The position numbers and the translations under genes are program-made. A stretch of DNA of 64,000 nucleotides, taken from positions 124,001-188,000 of the forward strand of contig CAKTEM010000001.1 in the NCBI GenBank assembly GCA_934548045.1. Reading direction: 5' to 3'. Below the pieces are notes generated by a model, which saw nothing but the letters and a program-made list of their open reading frames with translations, ran no database searches and was not told the origin of the DNA. Origin of the DNA: an uncultured Faecalibacterium sp. (GTDB taxonomy: Bacteria > Bacillota > Clostridia > Oscillospirales > Ruminococcaceae). Positions 52,557 through 60,924 of this stretch are shown here, in pieces (position 1 is the first letter of the stretch; each line of letters opens with the position of its first letter).

Positions 52557-52601
52557 CGTGTCTGTGCGCCGTGTTCCGGCACGCCAGACAAATGATTGAT
52601 T

Positions 52602-53114
52602 TTACAGGTAGGCGACCGTTTCCGACAGCGGCTTTCTTGAGTCGTGGTTCGGGAGGGGCTTTGCACCCTCTGCGGCATAACCGAGGTCGAGGATCATCAG
52701 AACTTCCTCGTTCTCGGGCAAGTTCAGCTCTTTCGCCAGCTTGTCTGGGTCAAAGAAGTTGATCCAGCAGCTGTCTACGCCTGCGTTAGCCGCCGCCAGA
52801 ATCATGTGGGTGGCGACGATTGTCGCATCCTCCACGCCGGAATCGCGCTTTTCGCCGGGATAAGTAAACACGTTGTTCTTGTCGAACGCCACGACCACGC
52901 AGGTCGTCGCGCCGTAACGGCAGGGCGTCACCTTGTCGATCTTTGCCAGACCTTCTTCGGACTGGATCACATAGATGCGCTGTTCCTGAAAGTTCTTTGC
53001 GGTCGGGGCCAGACGTCCGGCTTCCAGAATCTCCGTTAGCTTTGCGGCATCCACTTTGCCCTCGCCGAAACTCTTGCAGGAATAACGATCTGCAATCACC
53101 TGAGTAAATTCCAT
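52602..53114 (-). CDS. nitroreductase-family protein
   Basis: This 170-residue protein has the FMN-binding ADRYSCKSFGEGKV, LEAGRLAPTAKNFQEQRIYV, SGVEDATIVATHMILAAANAG and DLGYAAEGAKPLPNHDSRKPL. It belongs to the same broad family as the product of 51084-51626 but is only distantly similar. It is monocistronic with its own terminator. The substrate is unknown. Confidence 0.9.
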   Translation of the reverse strand: MEFTQVIADRYSCKSFGEGKVDAAKLTEILEAGRLAPTAKNFQEQRIYVIQSEEGLAKIDKVTPCRYGATTCVVVAFDKNNVFTYPGEKRDSGVEDATIVATHMILAAANAGVDSCWINFFDPDKLAKELNLPENEEVLMILDLGYAAEGAKPLPNHDSRKPLSETVAYL

Positions 53115-53188
53115 TTTCTTACCCTCCTGTCTTTTGGATAGTTCCAGTGTATCACGCTCTGGCAGAAAAATCCAGTAGTTTCAACCAA

Positions 53189-53347
53189 TCACTTTGACTG
53201 GTTGTTGTCCTTGATGTACCGCATGATACAGCATCCCATCACGATAACAGGAAGCACCGTCCGGAAGCCAAGGTCAGCAGCACCGTCGATCAGACCCCCG
53301 ACAAACCATGCCGCCAGTGTGAAAAACGTCGCCCAGCCGTAACTCAT
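53189..53347 (-). CDS. 52-residue membrane protein
   Basis: MSYGWATFFTLAAWFVGGLI and LPVIVMGCCIMRYIK form one or two membrane segments. A good RBS (ggagg) lies in the end of the upstream DUF6054-like gene, and the start is 1 base after that gene's stop. It is too short for most gene callers. Function is unknown. Confidence 0.65.
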   Translation of the reverse strand: MSYGWATFFTLAAWFVGGLIDGAADLGFRTVLPVIVMGCCIMRYIKDNNQSK

Positions 53348-53348
53348 T

Positions 53349-53696
53349 TCAACCCTCCAGAATCTCTTCCAGCAAATCTTTTACATCATCCAGAAACGTT
53401 TCTTCGCCGAGGGTGTTCACCTTGAAGAAGACCGCCTGACTTCCGCCTGCAGTGATGGCCGACAGCCGGATGGGGCTGTCGCCGTTCTGGAACATGGTCA
53501 GCGTCAGGCTCAGCCGGTTTCCGCCCACCATGCTGTACCGCTCGAACACCCGGACGCTGCACCGGGCATCGCCCTCTTTGAAATCGCTGCCGGCTTCCAG
53601 ATCCGCTGACCAGCTGCTGTCCGGAATTTCCCGTTCCAGCTTTCTGAGCAGGGTGTCAAACTTCTGATTTCGGATGGTCTTTTCAAAAATTGCCAT
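53349..53696 (-). CDS. small conserved protein, DUF6054-like
   Basis: This 115-residue protein has FDTLLRKLEREIPDSSWSADL, ARCSVRVFERYSMVGGNRLS and FLDDVKDLLEEIL. It is soluble alpha/beta with no known reaction. It forms a two-gene unit with the 52-residue membrane protein and lies downstream of the ABC exporter pair. Confidence 0.7.
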   Translation of the reverse strand: MAIFEKTIRNQKFDTLLRKLEREIPDSSWSADLEAGSDFKEGDARCSVRVFERYSMVGGNRLSLTLTMFQNGDSPIRLSAITAGGSQAVFFKVNTLGEETFLDDVKDLLEEILEG

Positions 53697-53789
53697 GGCT
53701 GTTCCTTTCTCCTAAATGTGGTTCCTTTATCTGGGATACGAATCAGCGGTGGTAAATATTGCAGCGTCTGCGCGGCGGAGACAGATTTA

Positions 53790-55433
53790 TTACCCCTGCG
53801 CCTTGATTTCCACCGTTCGGCCGCCGAGGTTTTCATAGATGCGGTGAGAAACGGAGAGGACCGTGCGGCCTTCGGATGCGCGGCGGAGGGCTTCGAGGAC
53901 ACGGGCTTCCGTCTCGGCGTCCAGATTTGCGGTGATCTCATCCAGAAGAAGCACCGCCGGGTCTGCGGCGGCGGCACGGGCGATGGACAGCAGCTGCCAC
54001 TCGCCCTGCGAGAACATGCCATCGGTGCAGACCGTATCATAACCGTCCGTTAGAGTCTGGATAGCGGCGTCGATCCCGGCCAGCTTTGCCGCGTTTTCCG
54101 CCATCTTCCGGGTGATGTTCGGGTCGCCAAGCGTGATCTGTTCCAACACCGTTCCCGGCACACGGGCAAAGTGCTGTTCCACACAGCCGATGCAGGTGCG
54201 ACGCTTTTTGTCGGTGATCTCCGAGACATTCACGCCGCCGATGGTGACGGTTCCGGCTTCCGGCTGGTACAGGCCCAGCAGGAGCTTGAACACCGTGCTT
54301 TTTCCGGCACCCGTCCGGCCGATCAGTGTGACCTGCTCGCCCTGTTTCACCGTCATGGAGAAATCACTCAGGACAGGCTTTTCGCCATAGCCGAAGGTCA
54401 CATGCGAAAGCTCAACTTCTCCGCGTGCGGCATTTTCCCGTTCTTCGGGGATGGTGCGCTCCGGCTGGGCAAGGAAGGTGTCGATTCGCTTGACGCCTGC
54501 CATTGCCGACTGGATGGTCTGGATCTCCATACCAAGGCTTTCGATGGGCTCGAAGATACGGGAGATGTAGTTGATGACGGCCACTGAAGTACCGACCGAC
54601 ATGCCGAACAGGGTCAGGATCGTCGCGTTGCCGGAAGCGGACAGGAGCATGACGATGCCGACCACGACAGCGTTCAGGACGAGAACGACCGGCGAATAGA
54701 TTGCATCATAGAAGTTCGTCCGCTCCATGGCCGCATAGCTTTCACCGATGCAGCGGTCATACCGCTGTTCCATGTACGTTTCCAGTCCAAGCGCGCGGAT
54801 GGTGCGGATATTGTGGAGCGTTTCCGGCACCTGACCGGAAACGGCGGCAACGGCACGGCGGTTGTCCAGCTGTGCGGCCAACATCCGCTTCTGCACATGA
54901 CGGGTGAACACCGCGAACACCGGAAGCACCAGCAGCAGAATCAGCGCAAGGCCGGTATTCTTGACCGCAATGACCGCCATAATCGAGATGATGCGGCAGG
55001 CGTCTGCCACCATGCTGATGATGCCGGAAGTGAACAGTGCTTCCACGGTGTCCACATCGCCCGAAAACCGTGCGGCAACCTCGCCGGGGTTCTGGGCGAC
55101 CAGCGTACTGGCTGGCAGCTGGGTCAGCTTCTGCGACATTTCCGAGCGCAGGGCGTGGGTCATTTTCTGGCCGAAAAGCACCAGCAGGCTTTCCTGTGCC
55201 GAGGAGAGCATCCCTTCCAGCGCAAGACTGCCGAAGTAGAGCAGCACCGCAAGGAAGGTCAGCGGAATCCCTGCGGTCAGCTGGTCGATGATACGAGCAA
55301 GGAGCAGCGGAGGGAGCAGAGACGCGACCACCGATGCCGCCACGCACAAAATCGTTCCCACGGTGAGGAACCGATGCGACACCGCCGCCATACGGAGCGC
55401 GTCAAACACGCCGTTTTTATGCCTGTTCTTCAT
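53790..55433 (-). CDS. ABC exporter half-transporter (second subunit)
   Basis: This 547-residue protein has an N-terminal membrane domain (six helices, residues 1-~310) and an ATPase with Walker A IGRTGAGKST, signature FSQGEWQLLSIARA (degenerate LSGGQ) and Walker B AVLLLDEITANLD. The atypical signature suggests an asymmetric, one-site heterodimer with the next gene's product. The start at 55433 follows aggagg and overlaps the partner gene by 17 bases. Confidence 0.9.
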   Translation of the reverse strand: MKNRHKNGVFDALRMAAVSHRFLTVGTILCVAASVVASLLPPLLLARIIDQLTAGIPLTFLAVLLYFGSLALEGMLSSAQESLLVLFGQKMTHALRSEMSQKLTQLPASTLVAQNPGEVAARFSGDVDTVEALFTSGIISMVADACRIISIMAVIAVKNTGLALILLLVLPVFAVFTRHVQKRMLAAQLDNRRAVAAVSGQVPETLHNIRTIRALGLETYMEQRYDRCIGESYAAMERTNFYDAIYSPVVLVLNAVVVGIVMLLSASGNATILTLFGMSVGTSVAVINYISRIFEPIESLGMEIQTIQSAMAGVKRIDTFLAQPERTIPEERENAARGEVELSHVTFGYGEKPVLSDFSMTVKQGEQVTLIGRTGAGKSTVFKLLLGLYQPEAGTVTIGGVNVSEITDKKRRTCIGCVEQHFARVPGTVLEQITLGDPNITRKMAENAAKLAGIDAAIQTLTDGYDTVCTDGMFSQGEWQLLSIARAAAADPAVLLLDEITANLDAETEARVLEALRRASEGRTVLSVSHRIYENLGGRTVEIKAQG

Positions 55434-57159
55434 GCTGTTTTCCTCCTGTCTGGCTTTCATACAGCTGACGGTAGACCGGAACGGACTCCATTAGCTCCTC
55501 GTGGGTGCCGACGGTCGTCTTTCCGCCGTCCATAAAAATCACCTGCTGCATCTGTGGGAAGTGATACAGCCGGTGCGAGATGAGGAACACGACCTTATCC
55601 TTCGCATACGTCTGCAAGTCCGCAAACACGGTATCCTCGGTCTTTCGGTCGAGCGCGGAGAAGGGGTCATCCAGAATCAGGACAGGCCGGGGATGTGCGA
55701 GCGTTCTCGCCAGTGCCAGACGCTGCGCCTGTCCGCCAGACAAGCGCGTACCGCTGCTGCCGATGACCGTATCAACGCCGTTTTCCATCGCAAGAACTTC
55801 GTCTTTCAGTGCGGCGGCGTCAAGATACGGCATCGCATCCTGTTCACTGCCGCAGAGGACATTGTTTTTCAGGGTGTCCGCGCTCAGCTCCGGGTCATGG
55901 CCCAGATAACCGACCGTTGCGGAAATTTGTCTGGGCGTGAGGGCGGAGAACTCCTTCTTTCCGAACTGAGCCGAACCGCCATACGGAGACTCGCAGAGGA
56001 ACACCCGTCCGAAGGTCGATTTGCCACAGGCGACGGGGCCGGTCACGCCGATGATATCACCGGGATGGGCGGTCAGGCTCAGGCCGGAGAAGATCGGGGT
56101 ATCTCCGTAACTGAACGAAAGGTCTTTCAGGGTCACATCAGCGGCTTTCGGAACGTGGAGTTCTTCCAGCTGCTCCGGCGATTTCATCAGCGGCTTGATG
56201 CGCTTCCACGAAACTTCGGCCTTCTGCACCGAGTTAAACAGCTTTGCGACCTTGGACGACTTGACGACCAGCTTGGTGAAGCAGGAAAGGAAGGTCGTAA
56301 AGGCCGCGATATCCCACGGACGCCAGCCGGTGCCAAGGACATTCTTTGCGCCGAACCACAGGATAAACAGCACGCCGGCTTCCGACGCCGTCAGATACAG
56401 CGGAGGAAGGGCCGACTGCCACACATTGCTGCGCACCGCGGTCTTTTCGTAGTTTTTCAGTGCGTCTTCGTATTTCTCCACCCGGGCGTCCTCACAGCCG
56501 TAAATGCGGTAGGTCACAGCGTTCTGCGCACGGTCCAGCGTAGCGGAACTCAGCGCGCCTGCGGCCTTTTTGTATGCCGCACCAGCACGCTGAACGGGCT
56601 TTTTCATCCACGCTGCGCAGACATACGACACCGGGGTGAAAATCAGACTGAGCAGTGCCAGCCGCCAGTCGTACACCAGCAGCATCACCGCATAGCCGAC
56701 CAGTGCAACACCTGTATCGAAAATTTCGGTGGTGAATTTTCGCATACCCTCCACGCAGTCGTCCACATCGGAGATTGCTTTCGTCATCAGCTCGCCTGCG
56801 CCCTCTTTTTCGAGAGACGCCCGGCTCTGACGCACCAGATTCGCGTAAAGGATGCCCTTCATCCGGCGGTTGATGTTGTTTGCAAACCGGCGGACATAGA
56901 AGCGTTTGAAAAAGCGCGATGACTGCACCGCCAGCGTGACGAGGATGTAGGCAAGCACCAGCATTGCCATCTTTGCGGCTGTCTCATTTCCGCCGAGGAT
57001 GTCGGCCAGACACTGTGCCAGTCGACCCTCGAACCACGGGGTCGCCAGCAGGCCGATGTTATAAAACAGGCCCGAGATCGTCACAAACGCCAGCGGAAGC
57101 CACTCGACCCGGAAGTACGAGCCGATTCGATCTGGGCGAAACGTCTTTTCATTTTTCAT
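55417..57159 (-). CDS. ABC exporter half-transporter (first subunit)
   Basis: This 580-residue protein has six membrane helices (residues 1-~320) and an ATPase with a Walker A-like GVTGPVACGKSTFG, signature RLSGGQAQRLALARTL and Walker B PVLILDDPFSALD. The canonical signature pairs with the partner's degenerate one, as in BmrCD/TM287-288 type heterodimers. The start at 57159 lies inside the end of the MarR gene. Drug or lipid export is inferred from family and MarR control. Confidence 0.9.
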   Translation of the reverse strand: MKNEKTFRPDRIGSYFRVEWLPLAFVTISGLFYNIGLLATPWFEGRLAQCLADILGGNETAAKMAMLVLAYILVTLAVQSSRFFKRFYVRRFANNINRRMKGILYANLVRQSRASLEKEGAGELMTKAISDVDDCVEGMRKFTTEIFDTGVALVGYAVMLLVYDWRLALLSLIFTPVSYVCAAWMKKPVQRAGAAYKKAAGALSSATLDRAQNAVTYRIYGCEDARVEKYEDALKNYEKTAVRSNVWQSALPPLYLTASEAGVLFILWFGAKNVLGTGWRPWDIAAFTTFLSCFTKLVVKSSKVAKLFNSVQKAEVSWKRIKPLMKSPEQLEELHVPKAADVTLKDLSFSYGDTPIFSGLSLTAHPGDIIGVTGPVACGKSTFGRVFLCESPYGGSAQFGKKEFSALTPRQISATVGYLGHDPELSADTLKNNVLCGSEQDAMPYLDAAALKDEVLAMENGVDTVIGSSGTRLSGGQAQRLALARTLAHPRPVLILDDPFSALDRKTEDTVFADLQTYAKDKVVFLISHRLYHFPQMQQVIFMDGGKTTVGTHEELMESVPVYRQLYESQTGGKQHEEQA

Positions 57160-57625
57160 CGGAAATTTCACCTTCTGCGGCTTTTCTGAAATGCGGAAAT
57201 CCTGCGCGGCTTTCCGTCTTGGATGCTGTATACAGCTTGTTCAGCGACGAAGCAAAGGCGGCGGCCTCCTCTTCTGTCAGCACACTTGTCAGGTACTCGT
57301 AAAATGCCGCCTCGATCTCTGCCTTGGACGATTTCAGGTTTTCCGCCTTTTCTGTCGGGTACAGCAGCTGACTGCGCCGGTCGTTCGGGGCATCCTTGCG
57401 GATGAGATAGCCCTTTGTTTCCAGATTTTTTGTTCTCCGCGCGATGGCGGCCTTGTCCGCGTGCAGAAGCTCCGCAAGTGCTGCCTGCGTGCAGCCGGGA
57501 TTGTGGCGCAGCGCATGGATCAGGTCGATCTCCGCCGTGCCGACGCCCTCTTCACGCATCGTGAGCAGGACTAATTTTTCTGCTTCACGCGCGATTTTTG
57601 TGATTTTTCGTTCCGTGATATCCAT
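57149..57625 (-). CDS. MarR-family repressor
   Basis: This 158-residue protein has the winged helix GVGTAEIDLIHALRHNPGCT, AALAELLHADKAAIARRTKN and KGYLIRKDAPNDRRSQLLYP. Its gene overlaps the first ABC exporter gene and sits just after a palindromic operator, so it almost certainly represses itself and the exporter until a ligand binds. Confidence 0.93.
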   Translation of the reverse strand: MDITERKITKIAREAEKLVLLTMREEGVGTAEIDLIHALRHNPGCTQAALAELLHADKAAIARRTKNLETKGYLIRKDAPNDRRSQLLYPTEKAENLKSSKAEIEAAFYEYLTSVLTEEEAAAFASSLNKLYTASKTESRAGFPHFRKAAEGEISDEK

Positions 57626-57649
57626 AGACGCCTCCGGGTCTCCGTTTCG

Positions 57650-57709
57650 ATAGTTGTATATACATCATTGTATGTACAACTATTATAGCACAAGTTTGAA
57701 AATTGGCAA
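57650..57709 (-). promoter_or_regulatory. promoter and palindromic MarR operator of the exporter operon
   Basis: On the minus strand: TTGCCA (57704-57709), 16-bp spacer, TATAAT (57682-57687). A 34-base palindrome follows over the start site (57650-57683), arms atagttgta and tacaactat with inner taca/tgta pairing. Location and symmetry fit a MarR repressor site. Confidence 0.85.
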
Positions 57710-57789
57710 CTGGATTTTGAATTTTCCTATTGCGCCCTCTTCGTTCCGGTCTGCTGACGCAGGATTATTTTATCCAATCGGTTTCATCT

Positions 57790-58470
57790 TCACAAATTGA
57801 CACCTTTCCCGTTTTCTGCGATATAGTAACGCTCCTGCTGGACCACTTCATCGACACTGCGGAAGCCGAGAAGCGCGTAACGGCCATTTTGGGTATATTC
57901 CTTTACGATATGCCCCTGAAAGCAGGACAGTCCTGCCCCGTTGGGGATCGTCTCAAACGAGAAGAAGTAATCCGACTCCTTCTCGAACCGCTTTTTCATA
58001 TCTGCAGTGCTGAGCGTCCGTCTCACGATCTCCTTGGACTGTGGCAGCACAACACTTTCTACATACCGCTCGACATATTCCGAAAACTTCTTGACGCCCT
58101 CCATCGTTTTCGCATGGTTCGTTTCCTGATAGAACACGATCTCATAATCGTCCGTGTCCACGTTCACGAGAAATGCAATCGTGTAGTCCGTACTCAAACC
58201 AGCCAGCGCAAGATGATTCTCGGTCAACCGCTGTTCATATTGGTCTTTGATTCTTCTCTGGGTTTCCCGTTCGGCCGCCAGCTCATCCATATAGCGGAAT
58301 CCCATCACGAACTTGCTGCTTCCGCGCAGGGGTACGATCTGCACATCAAAGAACTGATGTCCTGCCGGGTTGCGAACCGTCCGGAGAGGATAAACAAAGC
58401 GGTCGTGGTCTTCCAGATAAATCAAACCGGATGCACCGCTTACACCGTAGTATAACGATTTTTCTCCGTC
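57790..58470 (-). pseudogene. middle fragment of a PAS-GGDEF type signalling protein
   Basis: The frame is open from about 58470 without a proper start (first usable TTG at 58425). It reads GLIYLEDHDRFVYPLRTV, GFRYMDELAAERETQRRI, TIAFLVNVDTDDYEIVFYQE, SDYFFSFETIPNGAGLSCFQ and ends ENGKGVNL. These segments are typical of the sensory part before a GGDEF domain in gut Firmicutes. The receptor N-terminus and the cyclase are both missing. It lies just past the terminator of the upstream hydrolase remnant. Confidence 0.55.
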
Positions 58471-58517
58471 AAAAAATGCCTCTGGATTTTCACATCTTAC
58501 GAAAAATCTCCAGAGGC
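58471..58517 (-). terminator. terminator of the truncated hydrolase gene
   Basis: The stem gcctctgg / ccagaggc with additional atttt/aaaat pairing is followed by tttttt on the minus strand. Confidence 0.8.
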
Positions 58518-58546
58518 GTTATCATTCCACTATTCTATAAAAGTTC

Positions 58547-59089
58547 TTACCCTTCCAGAATCCGCTTCAGCATCTCCGCATAGTTCTGTGATTCCGCTGT
58601 CATTCGTCCGCAATGCGCATAGCCCGGCCAGATTTTTAATTCTGCACAGGGATATTTTTTCGGCAGTAGTTTTTTACACTCCTTCAGATCGGAATCTTTT
58701 TCGCCATACGCAAAAATGCAGCGTTTCTGCATCTCAGGCGTAAGCTCCGGCAACTGCACATAGCCGCAGTCGTGGATGATATTCCAGATGCTCTCCTCGT
58801 TCATGGCGATGAATCGTTTTGCCATAGCCGGGCCAGCAGTCTCACCATAAATCGCGCTCATCTTCCGCCGGGAAAGTTCCGGGTCTTTTACGGCTTTGCG
58901 GTGCTTGGAAAGGAACACTCGCGTCAGCACAAATTCGAGCAGCGGAGCTTTTTCATAAAAGCTGACACCCTCAAAAAAGACGTGGTCGAAGGTCAGGTCC
59001 TTGAACTTCAGCAGCTCAAACAGCACCACGCCGCCCAGAGAAGCACCAAAGCCCAGATTCAAATGGGTACAGCCTTTTTTACAATTCAA
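58547..59089 (-). pseudogene. alpha/beta hydrolase lacking its N-terminus
   Basis: The remaining ~170 residues start at the nucleophile elbow (NLGFGASLGGVVLFELL) and run to the C-terminal His in WPGYAHCGRM. The first ~65-70 residues (oxyanion strand) are missing. The only possible start codon (TTG at 59089) coincides with the -10 box, so no sensible translation start exists. The sequence is related to the intact hydrolase at 39127-39882. Confidence 0.7.
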
Positions 59090-59117
59090 TATTAGTTTAC
59101 ACTAACCTTTCTGTCAA
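59089..59117 (-). promoter_or_regulatory. promoter with GTTAG-like operator, hydrolase remnant
   Basis: On the minus strand: TTGACA (59112-59117), 17-bp spacer, TAATAT (59089-59094). The dyad GTTAGTGTAAACTAAT (59091-59106) is the shared operator, here inside the spacer rather than over the start site. Confidence 0.72.
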
Positions 59118-59141
59118 GAGCAATTTTCCAAAAGCAAAGAA

Positions 59142-59288
59142 GCTGTTGCAAAATACTCCCCCAGTCACAGCTTCGCTGTGCCAGCCCCCTCGGAGATGGG
59201 GCCTTGGCGTAACGGTAAACTGTAAAAGTCTCCCTCCCAGAGGGAGGTGGCATCGCATTAGCGATGACGGAAGGAGTTTTGCAACAGC
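59142..59288. repeat. 147-bp MITE-like element with terminal inverted repeats
   Basis: The ends gctgttgcaaaatactcc (59142-59159) and ggagttttgcaacagc (59273-59288) are inverted copies apart from a 2-base insertion. The inside contains further hairpins (cagcttcgctg; ctccctcccagagggag; gcattagcgatgac). It has no coding capacity. Part of the inside resembles the repeat at 19198-19250. Confidence 0.75.
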
Positions 59289-59301
59289 CTCTTTTTCTAC
59301 T

Positions 59302-60027
59302 TTACCTGCAATAAATCTCAATAGCCTTCTGTGCAAATTCTGCGGCACCTGTACCACCAGCGACATTGATGTTTTTCGTAAATTCGCCGCCTGCACCATA
59401 CATCTGCCCCAGCTGGTTCAGAATCATTTTAGAACATTCGTAGTAGTGTTCCGTGATAAATTCCTGCAGCTTTTTCACCTGCGCCTGCACTTCGGGGTCT
59501 GCCGGGTCTTTGCCCTGCATCCCACCAAACGCCGCCACGATGTCCATCAACTGCTTGCTGATATCTCTGACTTCTTTTGTGGTTTTATGGGCGGCCTTTT
59601 CCTCAAATTCTTTGTACTCCGGCGTTTCGCCCCATTCTTTTTTGGCCTGCTCGGTGTATTCTTTGATTTTTTTCGTATCAAATGCGGTAAAGTCCATAAT
59701 ATTTCCTCCTGTGGATTGAATTTTCCGCGCAAGGTCGATGAGGTCTTCCAGATGCTGTTTCTTCAATGTCAGAAGTGCGATTTGCTGTTCCAGTGCTTTT
59801 TCTCGGTCAAAAGCCGGATTTCCCATGATTTTCCGAATGTCCTTCAGCGGAAATTCCAGCTCCCGGAACAGCAAAATCTGTTGCAAGCGTTCCAACGCGG
59901 CATCATCGTACAGCCGATAGCCTGCCTCGGTGCGGCACGCCGGGCGCAGAAGCCCGATTCTATCGTAATACTGCACCGTCCGTATACTCACGCCGGTTCG
60001 CTTGCTCACTTCGTTCACTGTCATCAT
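59302..60027 (-). CDS. MerR-family activator with TipAS-like ligand domain
   Basis: This 241-residue protein has a MerR winged helix (VNEVSKRTGVSIRTVQYYDR, YRLYDDAALERLQQILLFRE), a coiled coil (residues ~75-110) and a C-terminal helical TipAS domain (DTKKIKEYTEQAKKEWGETP, FITEHYYECSKMILNQLGQM). TipAS domains bind thiopeptide-like or other drugs. The start at 60027 follows agggagg. Its own promoter has a MerR palindrome, so it is autoregulated. Confidence 0.93.
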   Translation of the reverse strand: MMTVNEVSKRTGVSIRTVQYYDRIGLLRPACRTEAGYRLYDDAALERLQQILLFRELEFPLKDIRKIMGNPAFDREKALEQQIALLTLKKQHLEDLIDLARKIQSTGGNIMDFTAFDTKKIKEYTEQAKKEWGETPEYKEFEEKAAHKTTKEVRDISKQLMDIVAAFGGMQGKDPADPEVQAQVKKLQEFITEHYYECSKMILNQLGQMYGAGGEFTKNINVAGGTGAAEFAQKAIEIYCR

Positions 60028-60054
60028 CTTGTTGTCCTCCCTTGCGACAGGCAC

Positions 60055-60085
60055 AGTATACGCTATGACGCCGCGTCAGGGTCAA
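60055..60085 (-). promoter_or_regulatory. autoregulatory MerR promoter
   Basis: On the minus strand: TTGACC (60080-60085), 19-bp spacer, TATACT (60055-60060). The spacer contains the perfect palindrome tgacgc-n-gcgtca (60066-60078). Confidence 0.85.
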
Positions 60086-60168
60086 GAGGTTTTTCATTTT
60101 CCTTCTGTAACGCAGCTTGTGCCAAATGCGCGTATCCATTATAATAGGAACTGAAAGAAGGTGCCAAG

Positions 60169-60822
60169 ATGAAATATCGCATTGTGACCGCCGCACAGAT
60201 GAAGGAAATCGAACGTGCCGGAGATGTCCATGGCCTGCCCTATCTGCAGATGATGGAAAATGCCGGAATGTCCGCTTACGCCGAACTACAAAAGCAGTTT
60301 CCTCATCCCGGCAGACTGCTGGTGGTCTGCGGCAAGGGCAACAACGGCGGCGACGGCTTTGTGATTGCCCGTGCCGCCGCAAAAGACCGTTGGACTGTGA
60401 CCGTTCTTCTGGCCGAGGGTGAATCGAAAACCGCTGATGCCATCACCAACTTTGAGCGTCTGCGTTCCCTGCCGGTGAATATCTGTTTCGACTGCTCTGC
60501 ACTGAAAACGCAGAACTTTACCGTTGTTGTGGATGCCCTGTACGGCACCGGGTTCCATGGCGAACTGCGTCCTTCCGGCCTCGCCGCCTGCGGATTGATG
60601 AACCACCTGCACAAAAACGGTGCCTTCGTTCTGGCCGTGGACCTGCCCAGCGGCATCAATACCGATACCGGCGAAGTCGCCGAGAGTGCCGCTCATGCAG
60701 ACCTGACCGTGACCTTCGACAGCTATAAACCTTTGCATGTGGCAGAAGCTTCCGCACCGCTGTGTGGAAAAATCGTCTGCGCCGACATCGGCATCCGGGA
60801 TGAATGGCACCCGGAATTTTAA
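60169..60822 (+). CDS. nnrE: NAD(P)H-hydrate epimerase
   Basis: This 217-residue protein is a YjeF-N domain with VVCGKGNNGGDGFVIARAAA near residue 52, VDALYGTGFHGELRP and AVDLPSGINTDTGEVA. It epimerises damaged (R)-NAD(P)H hydrate for repair. The dehydratase (YjeF-C) domain often fused to it is absent here. Start at ATG 60169. Confidence 0.92.
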   Translation: MKYRIVTAAQMKEIERAGDVHGLPYLQMMENAGMSAYAELQKQFPHPGRLLVVCGKGNNGGDGFVIARAAAKDRWTVTVLLAEGESKTADAITNFERLRSLPVNICFDCSALKTQNFTVVVDALYGTGFHGELRPSGLAACGLMNHLHKNGAFVLAVDLPSGINTDTGEVAESAAHADLTVTFDSYKPLHVAEASAPLCGKIVCADIGIRDEWHPEF

Positions 60823-60845
60823 GAGCGAGAGAAGATATCAAAACG

Positions 60846-60886
60846 CAAAAAGCCCCCAGAGAGCCTTTTTACAGCTCTCCGGGGGC
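60846..60886 (-). terminator. terminator of the Hsp20 gene
   Basis: A 13-bp stem (gcccccagagagc / gctctccgggggc, one mismatch) is followed by tttttgcg on the minus strand. Confidence 0.85.
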
Positions 60887-60924
60887 AAGTTCTATGTACC
60901 GGTTTCCTCACCGATGTACAACGA

